The notes: generated by a model not told the origin, from the sequence alone. Positions 9,194 to 18,655 are shown, counted from the first letter of the stretch. The stretch: 42,521 nucleotides of DNA from a virus (IMGVR_UViG_3300021142_000065:1-42521), one strand, 5' to 3'. Numbers and translations are program-made.

Positions 9194-10936
9194 ATGGAAT
9201 TATTCGGTTTTGAATTTAAACGTAAGGTATTACAAGACACCCAACCATCATTTGTACCATCCACTACAGATGATGGCGCAGTAGTTGTTGCAGCAGGTGG
9301 TTCTTATGGTACTTACGTTGACCTTGATGGTACAGTAAGAACAGAAGCAGAATTAGTAACAAAATACCGTGAAATGGCATTACAGCCCGAATGTGATGCA
9401 GCGGTTGATGAAATTGTTAATGAAACCATTTCAATTGACGAAAAAGTAATCGTTTCAATTAATCTCGATAATCTTGACATTTCAGATACATTAAAAAAGG
9501 CAATTAACGATGAATTCGAAAATTGCCTTAATATTTTAGATTTTCAAAAACATGCTTATGAAATTTGTCGCCGTTGGTATATCGACGGTCGTTTGTATTA
9601 TCATGTCATTATCGATGATAAAGATGTAAAAGCTGGCATCAAAGAAATTAGATATATTGATCCTCGTAAAATCCGTAAGATTCGTGAAGTAACGAAGCGC
9701 AAGGTAAGAGGTGGCGCTGATGCTGAAGCTGTCATTCAAAGAGTTCAAAACGAATATTTTATTTTCAATGATAAAGGTTTCAACTACGGTAATAAAACTG
9801 TAGGTCCAGCTACTACTGGTTTAAAAATTGCTAAAGATTCAATCATTCATATCACTTCAGGTTTAACTGATACTAATGGTACGATGGTTCTCTCATATCT
9901 TCACAAAGCAATTAAAGCACTCAATCAGCTACGTACATTAGAAGATGCTTTAGTTATTTACCGTCTCGCACGTGCACCCGAACGCCGTGTGTGGTATATT
10001 GACGTTGGTAATCTTCCTAAAATGAAAGCTGAGCAATATCTTCGTGATATTATGGTTAAACATAAAAATCGTTTGATCTATGATGCATCGTCAGGCGAAG
10101 TGCGTGATGACCGAAAGTTTATGACGATGCTCGAAGATTATTGGCTACCTCGTCGTGAAGGTGGTCGTGGTACAGAAGTTACTACTCTTCCAGGCGGTCA
10201 AACACTTGGACAGATGGATGACGTTTTATACTTCCAAAAGAAATTCCTTCAAACACTTAGTGTTCCAGTTAATCGCCTTAACTCAGATGCATTGTTCTCA
10301 TTAGGTCGTGCAACTGAAGTAACACGCGACGAATTAAAATTCGCTCGATTTATCTCAAGACTTCGCAATAAATTTGCTATATTGTTTACTAACATGCTTG
10401 AAAAACAATTAGTATTAAAGCAAATTATGTCTATTGAAGATTTTCATAATATTCAACAAGATATTAAATATGATTTTGCTAAAGATAATTACTTCACAGA
10501 ACTTAAAGATGCTGAAGTTATCGAAAACCGTATTAATCTTGCTCGTAATGTTCAGGATATGGTTGGCAAATATTATTCGCATGAATGGGTTCGCAAAACT
10601 ATTCTTCAACAAACTGATCCAGACATCAAAGAAAATGATGCACAAATTAATGAAGAAACTGAATCTGGTGAGCCTCGTTGGATTAATCCTGCAATTATGC
10701 AAAATCAAGAGGCAGAAGAACAAAATCAAATGCAGCAACAACAAATGCAGCAAACTAATGTAAAACCATTAGCCAATGATAGTGATACTGATGCTACTCC
10801 AGAAACTGATGAAACAAATAAAAAAATTAGGGATGCTGAAGCAACCGTAGCTCTATTAGGTAAACAGAAAAATAGAACTATGCAGGATGAAACTAAGTAT
10901 AAGTCTGCAGTGCAGATATTGGCTAAAAATAAATAA
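9194..10936 (+). CDS. gp20: Portal vertex protein gp20
   Basis: 580 residues (T4: 524). The segment EIRYIDPRKIRKIREV, the NRLIYDASSGEVRDDRK region and the FSLGRATEVTRDELKF motif are diagnostic of T4-like portals. The dodecamer sits at one head vertex, nucleates head assembly and docks terminase. The C-terminus has a Gln-rich run (MQQQQMQQ) and a charged tail. Ribosome site AAGGAAAG lies 7 bases before the ATG, just downstream of the terminator; a promoter for this gene is not obvious. Confidence 0.96.
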   Translation: MELFGFEFKRKVLQDTQPSFVPSTTDDGAVVVAAGGSYGTYVDLDGTVRTEAELVTKYREMALQPECDAAVDEIVNETISIDEKVIVSINLDNLDISDTLKKAINDEFENCLNILDFQKHAYEICRRWYIDGRLYYHVIIDDKDVKAGIKEIRYIDPRKIRKIREVTKRKVRGGADAEAVIQRVQNEYFIFNDKGFNYGNKTVGPATTGLKIAKDSIIHITSGLTDTNGTMVLSYLHKAIKALNQLRTLEDALVIYRLARAPERRVWYIDVGNLPKMKAEQYLRDIMVKHKNRLIYDASSGEVRDDRKFMTMLEDYWLPRREGGRGTEVTTLPGGQTLGQMDDVLYFQKKFLQTLSVPVNRLNSDALFSLGRATEVTRDELKFARFISRLRNKFAILFTNMLEKQLVLKQIMSIEDFHNIQQDIKYDFAKDNYFTELKDAEVIENRINLARNVQDMVGKYYSHEWVRKTILQQTDPDIKENDAQINEETESGEPRWINPAIMQNQEAEEQNQMQQQQMQQTNVKPLANDSDTDATPETDETNKKIRDAEATVALLGKQKNRTMQDETKYKSAVQILAKNK

Positions 10937-10949
10937 TTAGAGGTGGAAA

Positions 10950-11165
10950 ATGGATAAATATACAGTACAAGATTTAATTAATTATTCTTATGCGCAACAG
11001 CCTATCGAATTTGATAATGCATTTCAAGATATTTTAACTGATAAAATTGCAGCTGCTGTGGATAACAAGAAATTTGAATTGTCCCAAACAATGTTTACTG
11101 GAGAAGATCCAGAATTTGAAGACGATGAATGGGATGATGAAGAAACCGAATCAGAGGAAGAATAA
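10950..11165 (+). CDS. gp67: Prohead core protein gp67-like
   Basis: 71 residues, strongly acidic C-terminus (FEDDEWDDEETESEEE). The block FDNAFQDILTDKIAAAVDNK resembles gp67 of T4 relatives, a small internal core protein removed by the gp21 protease. The position immediately after gene 20 is the same as in T4. Length (T4: 80) and composition agree. An AGAGGTGG ribosome site is present. Confidence 0.75.
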   Translation: MDKYTVQDLINYSYAQQPIEFDNAFQDILTDKIAAAVDNKKFELSQTMFTGEDPEFEDDEWDDEETESEEE

Positions 11166-11167
11166 AA

Positions 11168-12463
11168 ATGGCGAAGCCACTTAAAGCTATCATCGGCAAA
11201 GATAAAAGATTAGATGGTGTCAACAAATCTTCGGTTGAAGCTGGAGAAGTTTATGGCGGCAAAGATTCTGACATAAACAAAAATGATCCAGCAACTGTAG
11301 AGTTAGTAAAGAAACATACAGTTCAAAAACATTCTGATCGTGTAGGCAATGGCGAAGATATCTATAATGGTACTAACGTCAAGTATTCAATGAATGATGC
11401 AGTTATGAAAAACTTCGGTCGCAAGAGAGAAGATGCTGCAAAAGTTTATGAAGCTAAAGAAGCTGAAGAAGCTGTATGTAATCATTCACCAAAAGGTAAA
11501 CCATGTCCAGTTCATGGAATGAATGAATGCATGGAAGCAAAACAAATTAAAGAAGTAGCAAAAACTAATGCTGCTCATATTAGAAGAATGAAGAAAAAAG
11601 ATATTCGTGTAAACGAGCCTCATTCTAATTTTGATATGGATACACACAAGGTTACTCTTACTGTATCAAAAGATGGCAACTCAGAAAAAATTAAGCATAC
11701 ATTAAAAGCAAAAGATAAACATGCTGCTGTTGCTGCTGCTCAAAGAGAATTTCATAAAAAGGGCTATAAAGTCCATGATGCAGTTCATAAAGGCATTCTT
11801 GGTGAAGAAACTCTTGGCGAAAGACATCTTTCTCCAGCTGAATTAAGCAAGCGTGAAGAAATTGCAAAAGCTATTGCTAAAAATAATCCTGATATGCCAA
11901 TGGCTAAAAAAATGGCAATTGCTACAGCACAGGCTAAGAAAAGCGTAAAAGAAGAAACACAGCTTGGCGAAGGTCATTATCACGTTTCTTGGGGTCCAGG
12001 CGTTGAGCATTCTGTAATTGCAATGAATCCAATGCATGCGATTGAAAAAGCAAAAGCTCATATTACTAAGAAAACTCCAAAACTTACTGAACCAAAATAT
12101 GCTGACACTTTTTCTAAAAAACCAGCAGTGCATAAAATTAAAGAAGCAGTAGAACCATTACTTCAAAGTACTGATATCGCAAAATATAAAACTGATGATA
12201 CTCAATCTGAAATCGATATGGTTCGCACCGAGCTAAAAGCAATTGCAAGTAAAGTGATGCATATGCTTGCTAATATGCCAGCTGATCATCATATTGAACC
12301 ATGGGTACAATCAAAAATTGCAGCTGCAAAAGAAATGATTGGTTCTGTCCACGATTATATGGTTTACAGCGAAGAAGAAGATGAACAAGCGGATACACCA
12401 TCAGTAACACCAAACATGTATCCAAATATGGCAAACGATAGTGCAGCAGGGATTAACGTATAA
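11168..12463 (+). CDS. Unassigned Lys-rich prohead/core-region protein
   Basis: 431 residues, unusually rich in Lys, Ala and His, with repeated short helices (KEAEEAVCNHSPKG, NPDMPMAKKMAIATAQAKK). A Cys/His pair cluster (CNHSPKGKPCPVH) could bind a metal. It occupies the place of T4 gene 68 between 67 and 21 but is three times longer and I see no alignment to gp68. Location and late co-transcription suggest a core or capsid-internal protein. The stop overlaps the next ATG (TAATG). Function not recognised. Confidence 0.7.
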   Translation: MAKPLKAIIGKDKRLDGVNKSSVEAGEVYGGKDSDINKNDPATVELVKKHTVQKHSDRVGNGEDIYNGTNVKYSMNDAVMKNFGRKREDAAKVYEAKEAEEAVCNHSPKGKPCPVHGMNECMEAKQIKEVAKTNAAHIRRMKKKDIRVNEPHSNFDMDTHKVTLTVSKDGNSEKIKHTLKAKDKHAAVAAAQREFHKKGYKVHDAVHKGILGEETLGERHLSPAELSKREEIAKAIAKNNPDMPMAKKMAIATAQAKKSVKEETQLGEGHYHVSWGPGVEHSVIAMNPMHAIEKAKAHITKKTPKLTEPKYADTFSKKPAVHKIKEAVEPLLQSTDIAKYKTDDTQSEIDMVRTELKAIASKVMHMLANMPADHHIEPWVQSKIAAAKEMIGSVHDYMVYSEEEDEQADTPSVTPNMYPNMANDSAAGINV

Positions 12464-14094
12464 TGTCTAATACATACGCAGTAAGCACAAACAACTATAC
12501 TATGAAAACGAGTCGTCCTGAGTCGTTTCTTCTTCCATCACGTGTTCGTGATGTTGTTGGTAGAATGAAAGTTTCTCTTCACCAAAATATTTACGAAGCT
12601 GACTTCGAGTATGGCACTCAGCCAATGCGTTGGGAAAATTTTACAGCCAATACTGCTTCGGCTGGTAGTGCTGCTAATATCGCACATGTTGCTGGTATGG
12701 GTGGTGTACGTATGCTTGTTGGTAATAATGCTGGCGATTTGACTATTCGTCAATCTCGTCCATATCATCGTTACCAGCCTGGAAAAACTATGTACATGGC
12801 TACTGCTATGAATTTCGGTACACCTACAACTGGTAACTTTCAGCGTGTTGGTTTCTTTGATGATGGCAATGGTGTTTTCTTTGAACAAGGCGCTGCTACT
12901 GCAAATAACCCATCAGGTATCTATTGCGTTATTCGTTCAGATTCTGGTTCTGTTAATTTCAACGATGGCACTTATACTTCATCAGTTCCAGTTGATGCTA
13001 AATTTTCGTTTGAAAATTGGTATGGCGATCCCGTATCAAACCTAATCGATTGGACAAAGATTCAAATGCTTTGGATCGAATATGCATGGTATGGTGCTGG
13101 TGGCATTCGTTGGGGTTGCCAAATTAATGGCGAACCATATGTACTTCATGAAGTAGGTACTGGTAATAGCTCTTATAGAGGTTCTGCACAACAATTCCCA
13201 TGGTCGCGTACTGGTAACCTTCCTGTTCGTTATGAGCAAAGAAATATTACAGCTACAGCAGCAAATAGTGTATTAATGCATTTTGGTGTTTCGGTTGTTG
13301 TCGAAGGTCGTCGTGATGAACAGCGTGGTTTCACTTATTCTTATGGCCTTCCTCCAGGAACAAACCGTAGAAACGTTCCAGCTGCTTCAACACGTTATCC
13401 ATTAGTTTCAGTTCAAATGAACCAAATGGGTAAAGTAGATTTTACTGGTAATAATAGTTCAAATACTATTATTACAGCTTCTTCTAACTCAACTTATATT
13501 CAGGTTGCTGGTACACCATTTACGCCTAATGCTTATGTTGGTCGTGCAATTTCTTTCCAAGGAACTGGCGCCAATACCGCTAACGTGTTTGTTGGACGTA
13601 TTGCTAACAATACATCAAATGGTATTTATTTTACTGATATCGTTTCAAACAGTTCGCCTGTAGCTGGTACTCCAAATAGTTCATTTACATATCAAGTTGG
13701 TCTTGTAAATCGTGGTCAAATTCTTCCTCAGTCATTAGTTATTGCTTCTGACGGTGCAGCGCTTGTTGAACTTATTGTTAGCTCTGCTTCAAATCCTGTT
13801 ACATTAACTAATGCATCATTCATACCAATGAATACTGTTGGTTCTTTTAACTCCCTTGCTTCGAAAGATTATTCAGCAAACGCTATTACTGCAAATACTG
13901 GTGAAGTTGTTTATGCGTTTTCTGCTCCTGCAGGTGGGTCAGGTCTTCAGACTTTCGATTTATCTAATTTGTTTGCTCTATATAATAATATCAAAGGAAA
14001 TACACCTGACATTCTTACAGTTGCTGTATCTACAAATAGCAGTTCGCAAGCTAACGTCAGCGCCCATCTTATCGCCCAAGAAGCGATGTCATAA
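12463..14094 (+). CDS. Virion structural protein, probable head decoration or spike
   Basis: 543 residues, rich in Asn, Ser, Thr and aromatic residues, with no obvious enzyme motif. The segment EADFEYGTQPMRWE followed by SRPYHRYQPGKTM recurs in structural proteins of large myoviruses as I remember them. The C-terminal part (from about residue 320) looks like a beta-rich module. T4 has no gene here between 67/68 and 21. The ATG overlaps the previous stop, and gene 21 begins 12 bases later, so it is co-expressed with head genes. A capsid decoration or fibre role is inference only. Confidence 0.7.
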   Translation: MSNTYAVSTNNYTMKTSRPESFLLPSRVRDVVGRMKVSLHQNIYEADFEYGTQPMRWENFTANTASAGSAANIAHVAGMGGVRMLVGNNAGDLTIRQSRPYHRYQPGKTMYMATAMNFGTPTTGNFQRVGFFDDGNGVFFEQGAATANNPSGIYCVIRSDSGSVNFNDGTYTSSVPVDAKFSFENWYGDPVSNLIDWTKIQMLWIEYAWYGAGGIRWGCQINGEPYVLHEVGTGNSSYRGSAQQFPWSRTGNLPVRYEQRNITATAANSVLMHFGVSVVVEGRRDEQRGFTYSYGLPPGTNRRNVPAASTRYPLVSVQMNQMGKVDFTGNNSSNTIITASSNSTYIQVAGTPFTPNAYVGRAISFQGTGANTANVFVGRIANNTSNGIYFTDIVSNSSPVAGTPNSSFTYQVGLVNRGQILPQSLVIASDGAALVELIVSSASNPVTLTNASFIPMNTVGSFNSLASKDYSANAITANTGEVVYAFSAPAGGSGLQTFDLSNLFALYNNIKGNTPDILTVAVSTNSSSQANVSAHLIAQEAMS

Positions 14095-14105
14095 GGAATA
14101 CTACA

Positions 14106-14774
14106 ATGAAACTTATTACCGAACTCTTTGAGGATATGGAGTATATTACCGAAGCAAAAGAAAACGGTGAAAAAGAACATTACATCCACGGCATCTTTCT
14201 TCAGGCTGAAAAGAAAAATCGCAACGGGCGTATTTATCCATTACATATCATGGATAAAGAAGTAACACGTTATATGAACGATATCGTTAAGAAAAATCGT
14301 GCTTATGGTGAACTTGGTCATCCAGCTGGCCCGCAAATTAATCTTGATCGTGTATCACATATTATCGTTGATCTTAAAAGAGATGGCAATAATTTCATTG
14401 GTAAAGCTAAAATTACTGATACACCGATGGGCAATATTGCTAAAGGTCTTATGAAATCTGGTGCGAATTTAGGTGTGTCATCCCGTGGTTTGGGTACGCT
14501 TAAAGCAATGAGAGACGGAACTATGCAAGTACAAGAAGATTTTCATCTTGCAACTGCTGGCGACATCGTGGCTGATCCATCAGCTCCTGATGCATTCGTA
14601 AAGGGCATAATGGAAAATGTAGAATGGGTTTATGATTCTGCTAAAGAAACATGGCACCAAGAAAAACTACATGAAATGAAAAAGAAAATGCATAAAATGA
14701 CAATGGATCAAATTGAAGAAAGCAAATTTTCTATTCTTGAGAATTATCTCTCTTCTCTAACACTTAAACTGTAA
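14106..14774 (+). CDS. gp21: Prohead core protease gp21
   Basis: 222 residues, close to T4 gp21 (212). Visible family motifs are NRNGRIYP near residue 40, the catalytic His in GELGHP (about H72), and the catalytic Ser in GVSSRGLG (about S125/S126). The enzyme matures the prohead by cleaving scaffold, core and gp23 after glutamate. The gene lies just before scaffold and capsid genes as in T4. AAGGAA ribosome site. Confidence 0.93.
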   Translation: MKLITELFEDMEYITEAKENGEKEHYIHGIFLQAEKKNRNGRIYPLHIMDKEVTRYMNDIVKKNRAYGELGHPAGPQINLDRVSHIIVDLKRDGNNFIGKAKITDTPMGNIAKGLMKSGANLGVSSRGLGTLKAMRDGTMQVQEDFHLATAGDIVADPSAPDAFVKGIMENVEWVYDSAKETWHQEKLHEMKKKMHKMTMDQIEESKFSILENYLSSLTLKL

Positions 14775-14778
14775 TTAA

Positions 14779-14786
14779 TATAAATA
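14779..14786 (+). promoter_or_regulatory. T4-type late promoter for gene 22
   Basis: Exact TATAAATA 29 bases before the scaffold gene ATG; an AAGGAGAG ribosome site follows. Confidence 0.75.
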
Positions 14787-14814
14787 AATTTAAATTCCAT
14801 CAAGGAGAGCTTAG

Positions 14815-15885
14815 ATGACCGACCAAAACGAATATATTGATGAAATGGATGTTGATACTCTAGACGAGGCATCAACTGCTATGGATTCATTGAAGCCAAA
14901 TTCACGTCCAGCTGGCGCTGACCCAAAATCAAAAATCGATTACATCACCCATACTATCGGTGCTATGCATGCAATGCGTAAGGACGATCTTACAAAGTGG
15001 TTCGATGATGCTATGGCTCTTATTGGCAAGGAAGCTTCCCATCTTCCAGGAAATGCTAATGAAAAAAGCAATGAGGCTTCAATTCGCATGAAGGGTTCGC
15101 ATGCTGTTGGTAAAGAAGGTCCAAAGGCTAATATGCCAATGGTAAAAATTTCTGTAAAAGAAGACGTTGAAGAAATGTTTGCTGGTCAGGATCTTTCTGA
15201 AGAATTTAAAGAAAAAGCATCGACACTATTTGAAGCAGCAGTTACTGCTCGCGCAATGGTTGAAGTTGCTCGTCTTGAAGAAGATTATGAAGTAAAATTA
15301 ACTGAAGCTGTTGAAGAAATCAACGAAGAAATTACATCTCGTGTTGATTCTTATCTCGATTATGTTGTTGAACAATGGATGACTGATAATCAAGTTGCTA
15401 TTGAAACAACCCTTCGCAATGAAATTACCAATGATTTTATCACTGGTCTTAAGAATCTTTTCGCAGAGCATTACATTGAAGTCCCAGAGGACAAGGTTGA
15501 TGTAATTGAAGCTCTTGCTGATAAGGTAGAAGTTCTTGAAGCAAAGCTCGATGAGCAGATCAACGAGAACGTTGAAATTAAAAGAGCAATGGTAGAAGTT
15601 GAAAAAGAAACAGTTCTTGAATCATACTTCGATGGTTTAGCTCTTTCACAGCAAGAAAAGTTCGCTGCTCTAGCTGAGGGTGTTGATTTTGATGGTGACA
15701 TTGATACTTATAGCAGAAAGCTATCAATCATTAAGGAAACATATTTTGTAAATGCAAAAAGAGCACCTACTTCAACTAATATTGAAGAAGAAACTTTTGA
15801 AGGCGAAATGACATATGGTACAATTGGCATCGACCCATCTGTTAATAAGTATGTCCAAGCGATTTCAAGATCAATTAAGAAATAA
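14815..15885 (+). CDS. gp22: Prohead scaffold protein gp22
   Basis: 356 residues (T4: 269). Very acidic and helical, with a long coiled-coil between about residues 150 and 270 (EINEEITSRVDSYLDYVVEQ and following), the classic gp22 signature WMTDNQVAIE and LAEHYIEVPEDK. It forms the internal core around which gp23 assembles and is digested by gp21. Own late promoter at 14779; next gene is the capsid gene with a second late promoter. Confidence 0.9.
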   Translation: MTDQNEYIDEMDVDTLDEASTAMDSLKPNSRPAGADPKSKIDYITHTIGAMHAMRKDDLTKWFDDAMALIGKEASHLPGNANEKSNEASIRMKGSHAVGKEGPKANMPMVKISVKEDVEEMFAGQDLSEEFKEKASTLFEAAVTARAMVEVARLEEDYEVKLTEAVEEINEEITSRVDSYLDYVVEQWMTDNQVAIETTLRNEITNDFITGLKNLFAEHYIEVPEDKVDVIEALADKVEVLEAKLDEQINENVEIKRAMVEVEKETVLESYFDGLALSQQEKFAALAEGVDFDGDIDTYSRKLSIIKETYFVNAKRAPTSTNIEEETFEGEMTYGTIGIDPSVNKYVQAISRSIKK

Positions 15886-15890
15886 TTTTT

Positions 15891-15898
15891 TATAAATA
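15891..15898 (+). promoter_or_regulatory. T4-type late promoter for gene 23
   Basis: Exact TATAAATA 33 bases before the major capsid ATG, followed by AAAGGAG. Matches the position of the strong gene 23 late promoter in T4. Confidence 0.82.
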
Positions 15899-15930
15899 AA
15901 ATTATACTGATACAATAAAGGAGATAACAA

Positions 15931-17361
15931 ATGTATCTAGCTGAGGAAATTCAAAGAAAGTGGGCTCCTATTCTTGAGCACGCTGATCTATCCCCAATCC
16001 AGGACAGCCATCGCCGTTCTGTAACTGCAGTAGTTCTTGAGAACACTCAACGTGCTCTTATGGAATCTGCATCGCATGGTCAATACCAGACTCTTATGGA
16101 AACTGGTCTTGAAACTGCTGCAATGAACCAGATGGGCACTTCATCTTCGACTCAGGGCACAGGCGGTATCGATACATTCGATCCTGTTCTTATTTCGCTC
16201 GTTCGTCGTTCAATGCCTAACCTCATTGCTTATGACATCTGCGGCGTTCAGCCAATGACTGGTCCAACTGGTTTGATCTTCGCAATGCGTTCGAAGTACA
16301 ATAACCAAGGCAATGGCACTTCAAATACTTCATACGGTGGCAACAACGTAAACGAAACATTCTATAACGAAGTTAACACTGCTTTCTCTTCAGTAGTAAG
16401 CGGCAATAACACTCTCGGTCAGAATGCTGTTGGTACTATTCCAGGTGCAACTAATACTTCACCATTGACTTCGCTTAACACTTACAACACTGGTAGCGGT
16501 ATGTCCGTTGCTACTGCTGAAGCTCTTGGCGCATCTTATTATGCAAACGGTGCAGCTGGTCCTGGCGATATTCCACAGATGGCTTTCTCGATTGAAAAAG
16601 TTACTGTTACTGCTAAGTCACGTGCCCTTAAGGCAGAATATACTATGGAACTTGCTCAAGATCTTAAGGCAATCCATGGTCTAGACGCTGAGACTGAACT
16701 TGCTAACATCCTTTCGGCTGAAATTCTTGCAGAAATCAACCGTGAAGTTGTTCGTACTATCAATATCACTGCTACTCAGGGTGCTATGGATAATACAACT
16801 ACTGCTGGTGTTTTCGATCTTGATACCGACTCAAACGGTCGTTGGTCAGTAGAAAAGTTCAAGGGTCTTATGTTCCAGTTGGAACGTGAAGCTAACCAGA
16901 TTGCTAAGCAGACTCGTCGTGGTAAGGGTAACATCGTTATCTGTTCTTCGGACGTTGCTTCCGCTCTACAGATGGCTGGTGTTCTTGATTACGCTCCTGC
17001 TCTTAACTCAAACAACCTACAGGTTGACGATACTGGTAACACCTTCGCTGGTGTTCTAAATGGTCGCCTAAAGGTTTATATCGATCCATACGCAATCGGT
17101 GGTAACTATCTAACTGTTGGCTATAAGGGTTCTTCAGCATTCGATGCTGGTATCTTCTATTGCCCATACGTTCCACTACAGATGGTTCGTGCTGTTGATC
17201 AGCAATCTTTCCAGCCAAAAATCGGCTTCAAGACTCGTTACGGCATGGTTGCAAATCCATTCGCTGAAGGTACTTACTCAGGTCTTGGTGAGCTTATTCT
17301 TGGTGGTGCTAACACTGGTAACAAGTATTACCGTCGTGTTATCGTCAACAATCTTATGTAA
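15931..17361 (+). CDS. gp23: Major capsid protein gp23
   Basis: 476 residues (T4 precursor: 521). The N-terminus EIQRKWAPILEH and the block SLVRRSMPNLIAYDICGVQP are unmistakable for the family; the C-terminus ends with the RRVIVNNLM type. Leu-x-Glu sequences near residue 55 (LMET, GLET) are candidate gp21 maturation sites. Codon use is noticeably richer in C-ending optimal codons than in neighbouring genes, as expected for the most abundant virion protein. A strong terminator lies just downstream. Confidence 0.97.
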   Translation: MYLAEEIQRKWAPILEHADLSPIQDSHRRSVTAVVLENTQRALMESASHGQYQTLMETGLETAAMNQMGTSSSTQGTGGIDTFDPVLISLVRRSMPNLIAYDICGVQPMTGPTGLIFAMRSKYNNQGNGTSNTSYGGNNVNETFYNEVNTAFSSVVSGNNTLGQNAVGTIPGATNTSPLTSLNTYNTGSGMSVATAEALGASYYANGAAGPGDIPQMAFSIEKVTVTAKSRALKAEYTMELAQDLKAIHGLDAETELANILSAEILAEINREVVRTINITATQGAMDNTTTAGVFDLDTDSNGRWSVEKFKGLMFQLEREANQIAKQTRRGKGNIVICSSDVASALQMAGVLDYAPALNSNNLQVDDTGNTFAGVLNGRLKVYIDPYAIGGNYLTVGYKGSSAFDAGIFYCPYVPLQMVRAVDQQSFQPKIGFKTRYGMVANPFAEGTYSGLGELILGGANTGNKYYRRVIVNNLM

Positions 17362-17394
17362 GTCACTATACTTTTCATAAAAGTAAACTAAATA

Positions 17395-17421
17395 AAGTCA
17401 GGGGGAAACTCCTGACTTTTT
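17395..17421 (+). terminator. Terminator after gene 23 with GAAA tetraloop
   Basis: AAGTCAGG at 17395-17402 pairs with CCTGACTT at 17411-17418, extended by a G-U and a G-C pair to a GAAA tetraloop, followed by a T-run. It ends the capsid transcript just before the mobile endonuclease gene. Confidence 0.88.
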
Positions 17422-17436
17422 CTTTTGGAGGATATA

Positions 17437-17958
17437 ATGGCAGAAAAATATGGATTTGTATATCTTTGGTTTGATCGCAAACATAAAAGATATTACGTAG
17501 GATGTCATTGGGGAACAGTTGATGATGGATATATATGTTCTTCCAATTGGATGCGTGATACATATAATCGTAGACCGCAAGATTTCAAAAGACGTATTTT
17601 AAAAAAAAATTTATCAAGAGAACAAATGTATATTGAGGAACAAAGATATTTTGATATGATAAAAAAAGAAGAAATAAAAATACGTTATTATAATTTGAAT
17701 TTGTTTTCTAAAAAGCCATGGCATCAATATCCAGATTCAGTAAAAACAATTGGACAAAAAATATCACATTCTAAAAAAGGTAAATCTATTGGTCCATGTA
17801 CAATAGAAACAGCTAAAAAAATATCTAATGCAAACAAAGGTCGCGTGTTTACTGAAGAACATAAAGCCAAACTTAGAGCTGCTAAATTAGGGCGTAAACT
17901 GTCTCCTGAACATAGAGAAAAAGTAATAAAAACACTAAAATATGTTAAAGATAAATAA
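17437..17958 (+). CDS. GIY-YIG homing endonuclease, second copy
   Basis: 173 residues from the ATG at 17437 (GGAGG five bases upstream; an in-frame TTG at 17425 lies ahead of that site and is unlikely). GIY-YIG-like core GFVYLWF and YYVGCHWG, Arg-rich helix RRPQDFKRRIL, Glu in YIEEQ, then three NUMOD3-type DNA-binding motifs (KISHSKKGK, KISNANKGR, KLRAAKLGR). Its N-terminal third is nearly identical to the 1928 gene while the C-terminal arms differ, so the two probably recognise different sites. It sits between the gene 23 terminator and another terminator, as an isolated mobile cassette. Confidence 0.82.
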   Translation: MAEKYGFVYLWFDRKHKRYYVGCHWGTVDDGYICSSNWMRDTYNRRPQDFKRRILKKNLSREQMYIEEQRYFDMIKKEEIKIRYYNLNLFSKKPWHQYPDSVKTIGQKISHSKKGKSIGPCTIETAKKISNANKGRVFTEEHKAKLRAAKLGRKLSPEHREKVIKTLKYVKDK

Positions 17959-17990
17959 ATTAAAACAGCAAGAACAACTTGCTAACTAAT

Positions 17991-18016
17991 GGAGGGCTTC
18001 GGCTCTCCCTTTTTTT
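17991..18016 (+). terminator. Terminator with UUCG tetraloop
   Basis: GGAGGGC (17991-17997), TTCG loop, GCTCTCC (18002-18008), then seven T. Seven pairs with one G-U. Confidence 0.88.
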
Positions 18017-18017
18017 C

Positions 18018-18046
18018 TTTACTACTTTGTAAAACTACAGTATAAT
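18018..18046 (+). promoter_or_regulatory. Early-type promoter TTTACT-17-TATAAT
   Basis: TTTACT at 18018-18023, 17-base spacer, TATAAT at 18041-18046. The same pair of hexamers and spacing recurs at 18627 and 42134. It starts directly after a terminator. Confidence 0.65.
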
Positions 18047-18061
18047 CATATATGAGGCGAT

Positions 18062-18069
18062 GATAAATA
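18062..18069 (+). promoter_or_regulatory. Late-promoter-like GATAAATA
   Basis: One mismatch to TATAAATA, 26 bases before the ATG at 18095. The downstream gene appears structural, so a late promoter is expected here. Confidence 0.4.
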
Positions 18070-18094
18070 GTAGTGATCATATGGAGAATGAATA

Positions 18095-18625
18095 ATGGTT
18101 ACTACTACAGCGATAGACAATACCCCGTATAATAAAAACTTCTTAAGTCCACTTAACTTTCAGTTCCAGATTAAACGTGCACCATATACTAACTTCTTTA
18201 TTCAAAAAGTCAATCTTCCATCATTATCATTAGACTTTGCAGTACAACCTAACCCATTTACTAATATTCCATTAGCTGGTGAACATTTGCAATATGGTGA
18301 TTTAACAATAACATATAAAGTTGATGAAGAATTACAAAACTGGTTCGAAATACATAACTGGTTAAGATCATTAGGTTTCCCAGATAATTATCAAGAATAT
18401 GCTAATCTTGCAGTTAATTCAATTACATCAGGTAATGGTGTTCTTTCTGATATTACATTGCTTATTTCTGATTCTGCAAAAAATCCAAATTATGCGGTAA
18501 CATTTAGAGACGCATTCCCAACATCCCTTTCTGATATTACTTTTCAATCAACTGATACTGATGTAAATTACATTACAGCTACTGCTACATTCAGATATAT
18601 TCTTTATGATGTTCAAAAGATTTAA
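18095..18625 (+). CDS. Tail-tube-like virion protein
   Basis: 176 residues. The pattern NFLSPLNFQFQIKRAPYTN, then VNLPSLSLDFA, and the central YKVDEELQNWFEIHNWLRSLG is common in T4-like marine phages, where it is treated as a gp19-like tail tube or baseplate structural protein. It resembles the tube fold more than any known enzyme. It stands alone between terminators and the recombination genes. Exact role (tube initiator, terminator or baseplate component) is not determined from sequence. Confidence 0.65.
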   Translation: MVTTTAIDNTPYNKNFLSPLNFQFQIKRAPYTNFFIQKVNLPSLSLDFAVQPNPFTNIPLAGEHLQYGDLTITYKVDEELQNWFEIHNWLRSLGFPDNYQEYANLAVNSITSGNGVLSDITLLISDSAKNPNYAVTFRDAFPTSLSDITFQSTDTDVNYITATATFRYILYDVQKI

Positions 18626-18626
18626 C

Positions 18627-18655
18627 TTTACTTTTATACTACATTAACTTATAAT
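18627..18655 (+). promoter_or_regulatory. Early-type promoter TTTACT-17-TATAAT before uvsY
   Basis: TTTACT 18627-18632, spacer 17, TATAAT 18650-18655, 25 bases before the uvsY ATG. Marks the switch from structural to DNA-metabolism genes. Confidence 0.72.
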
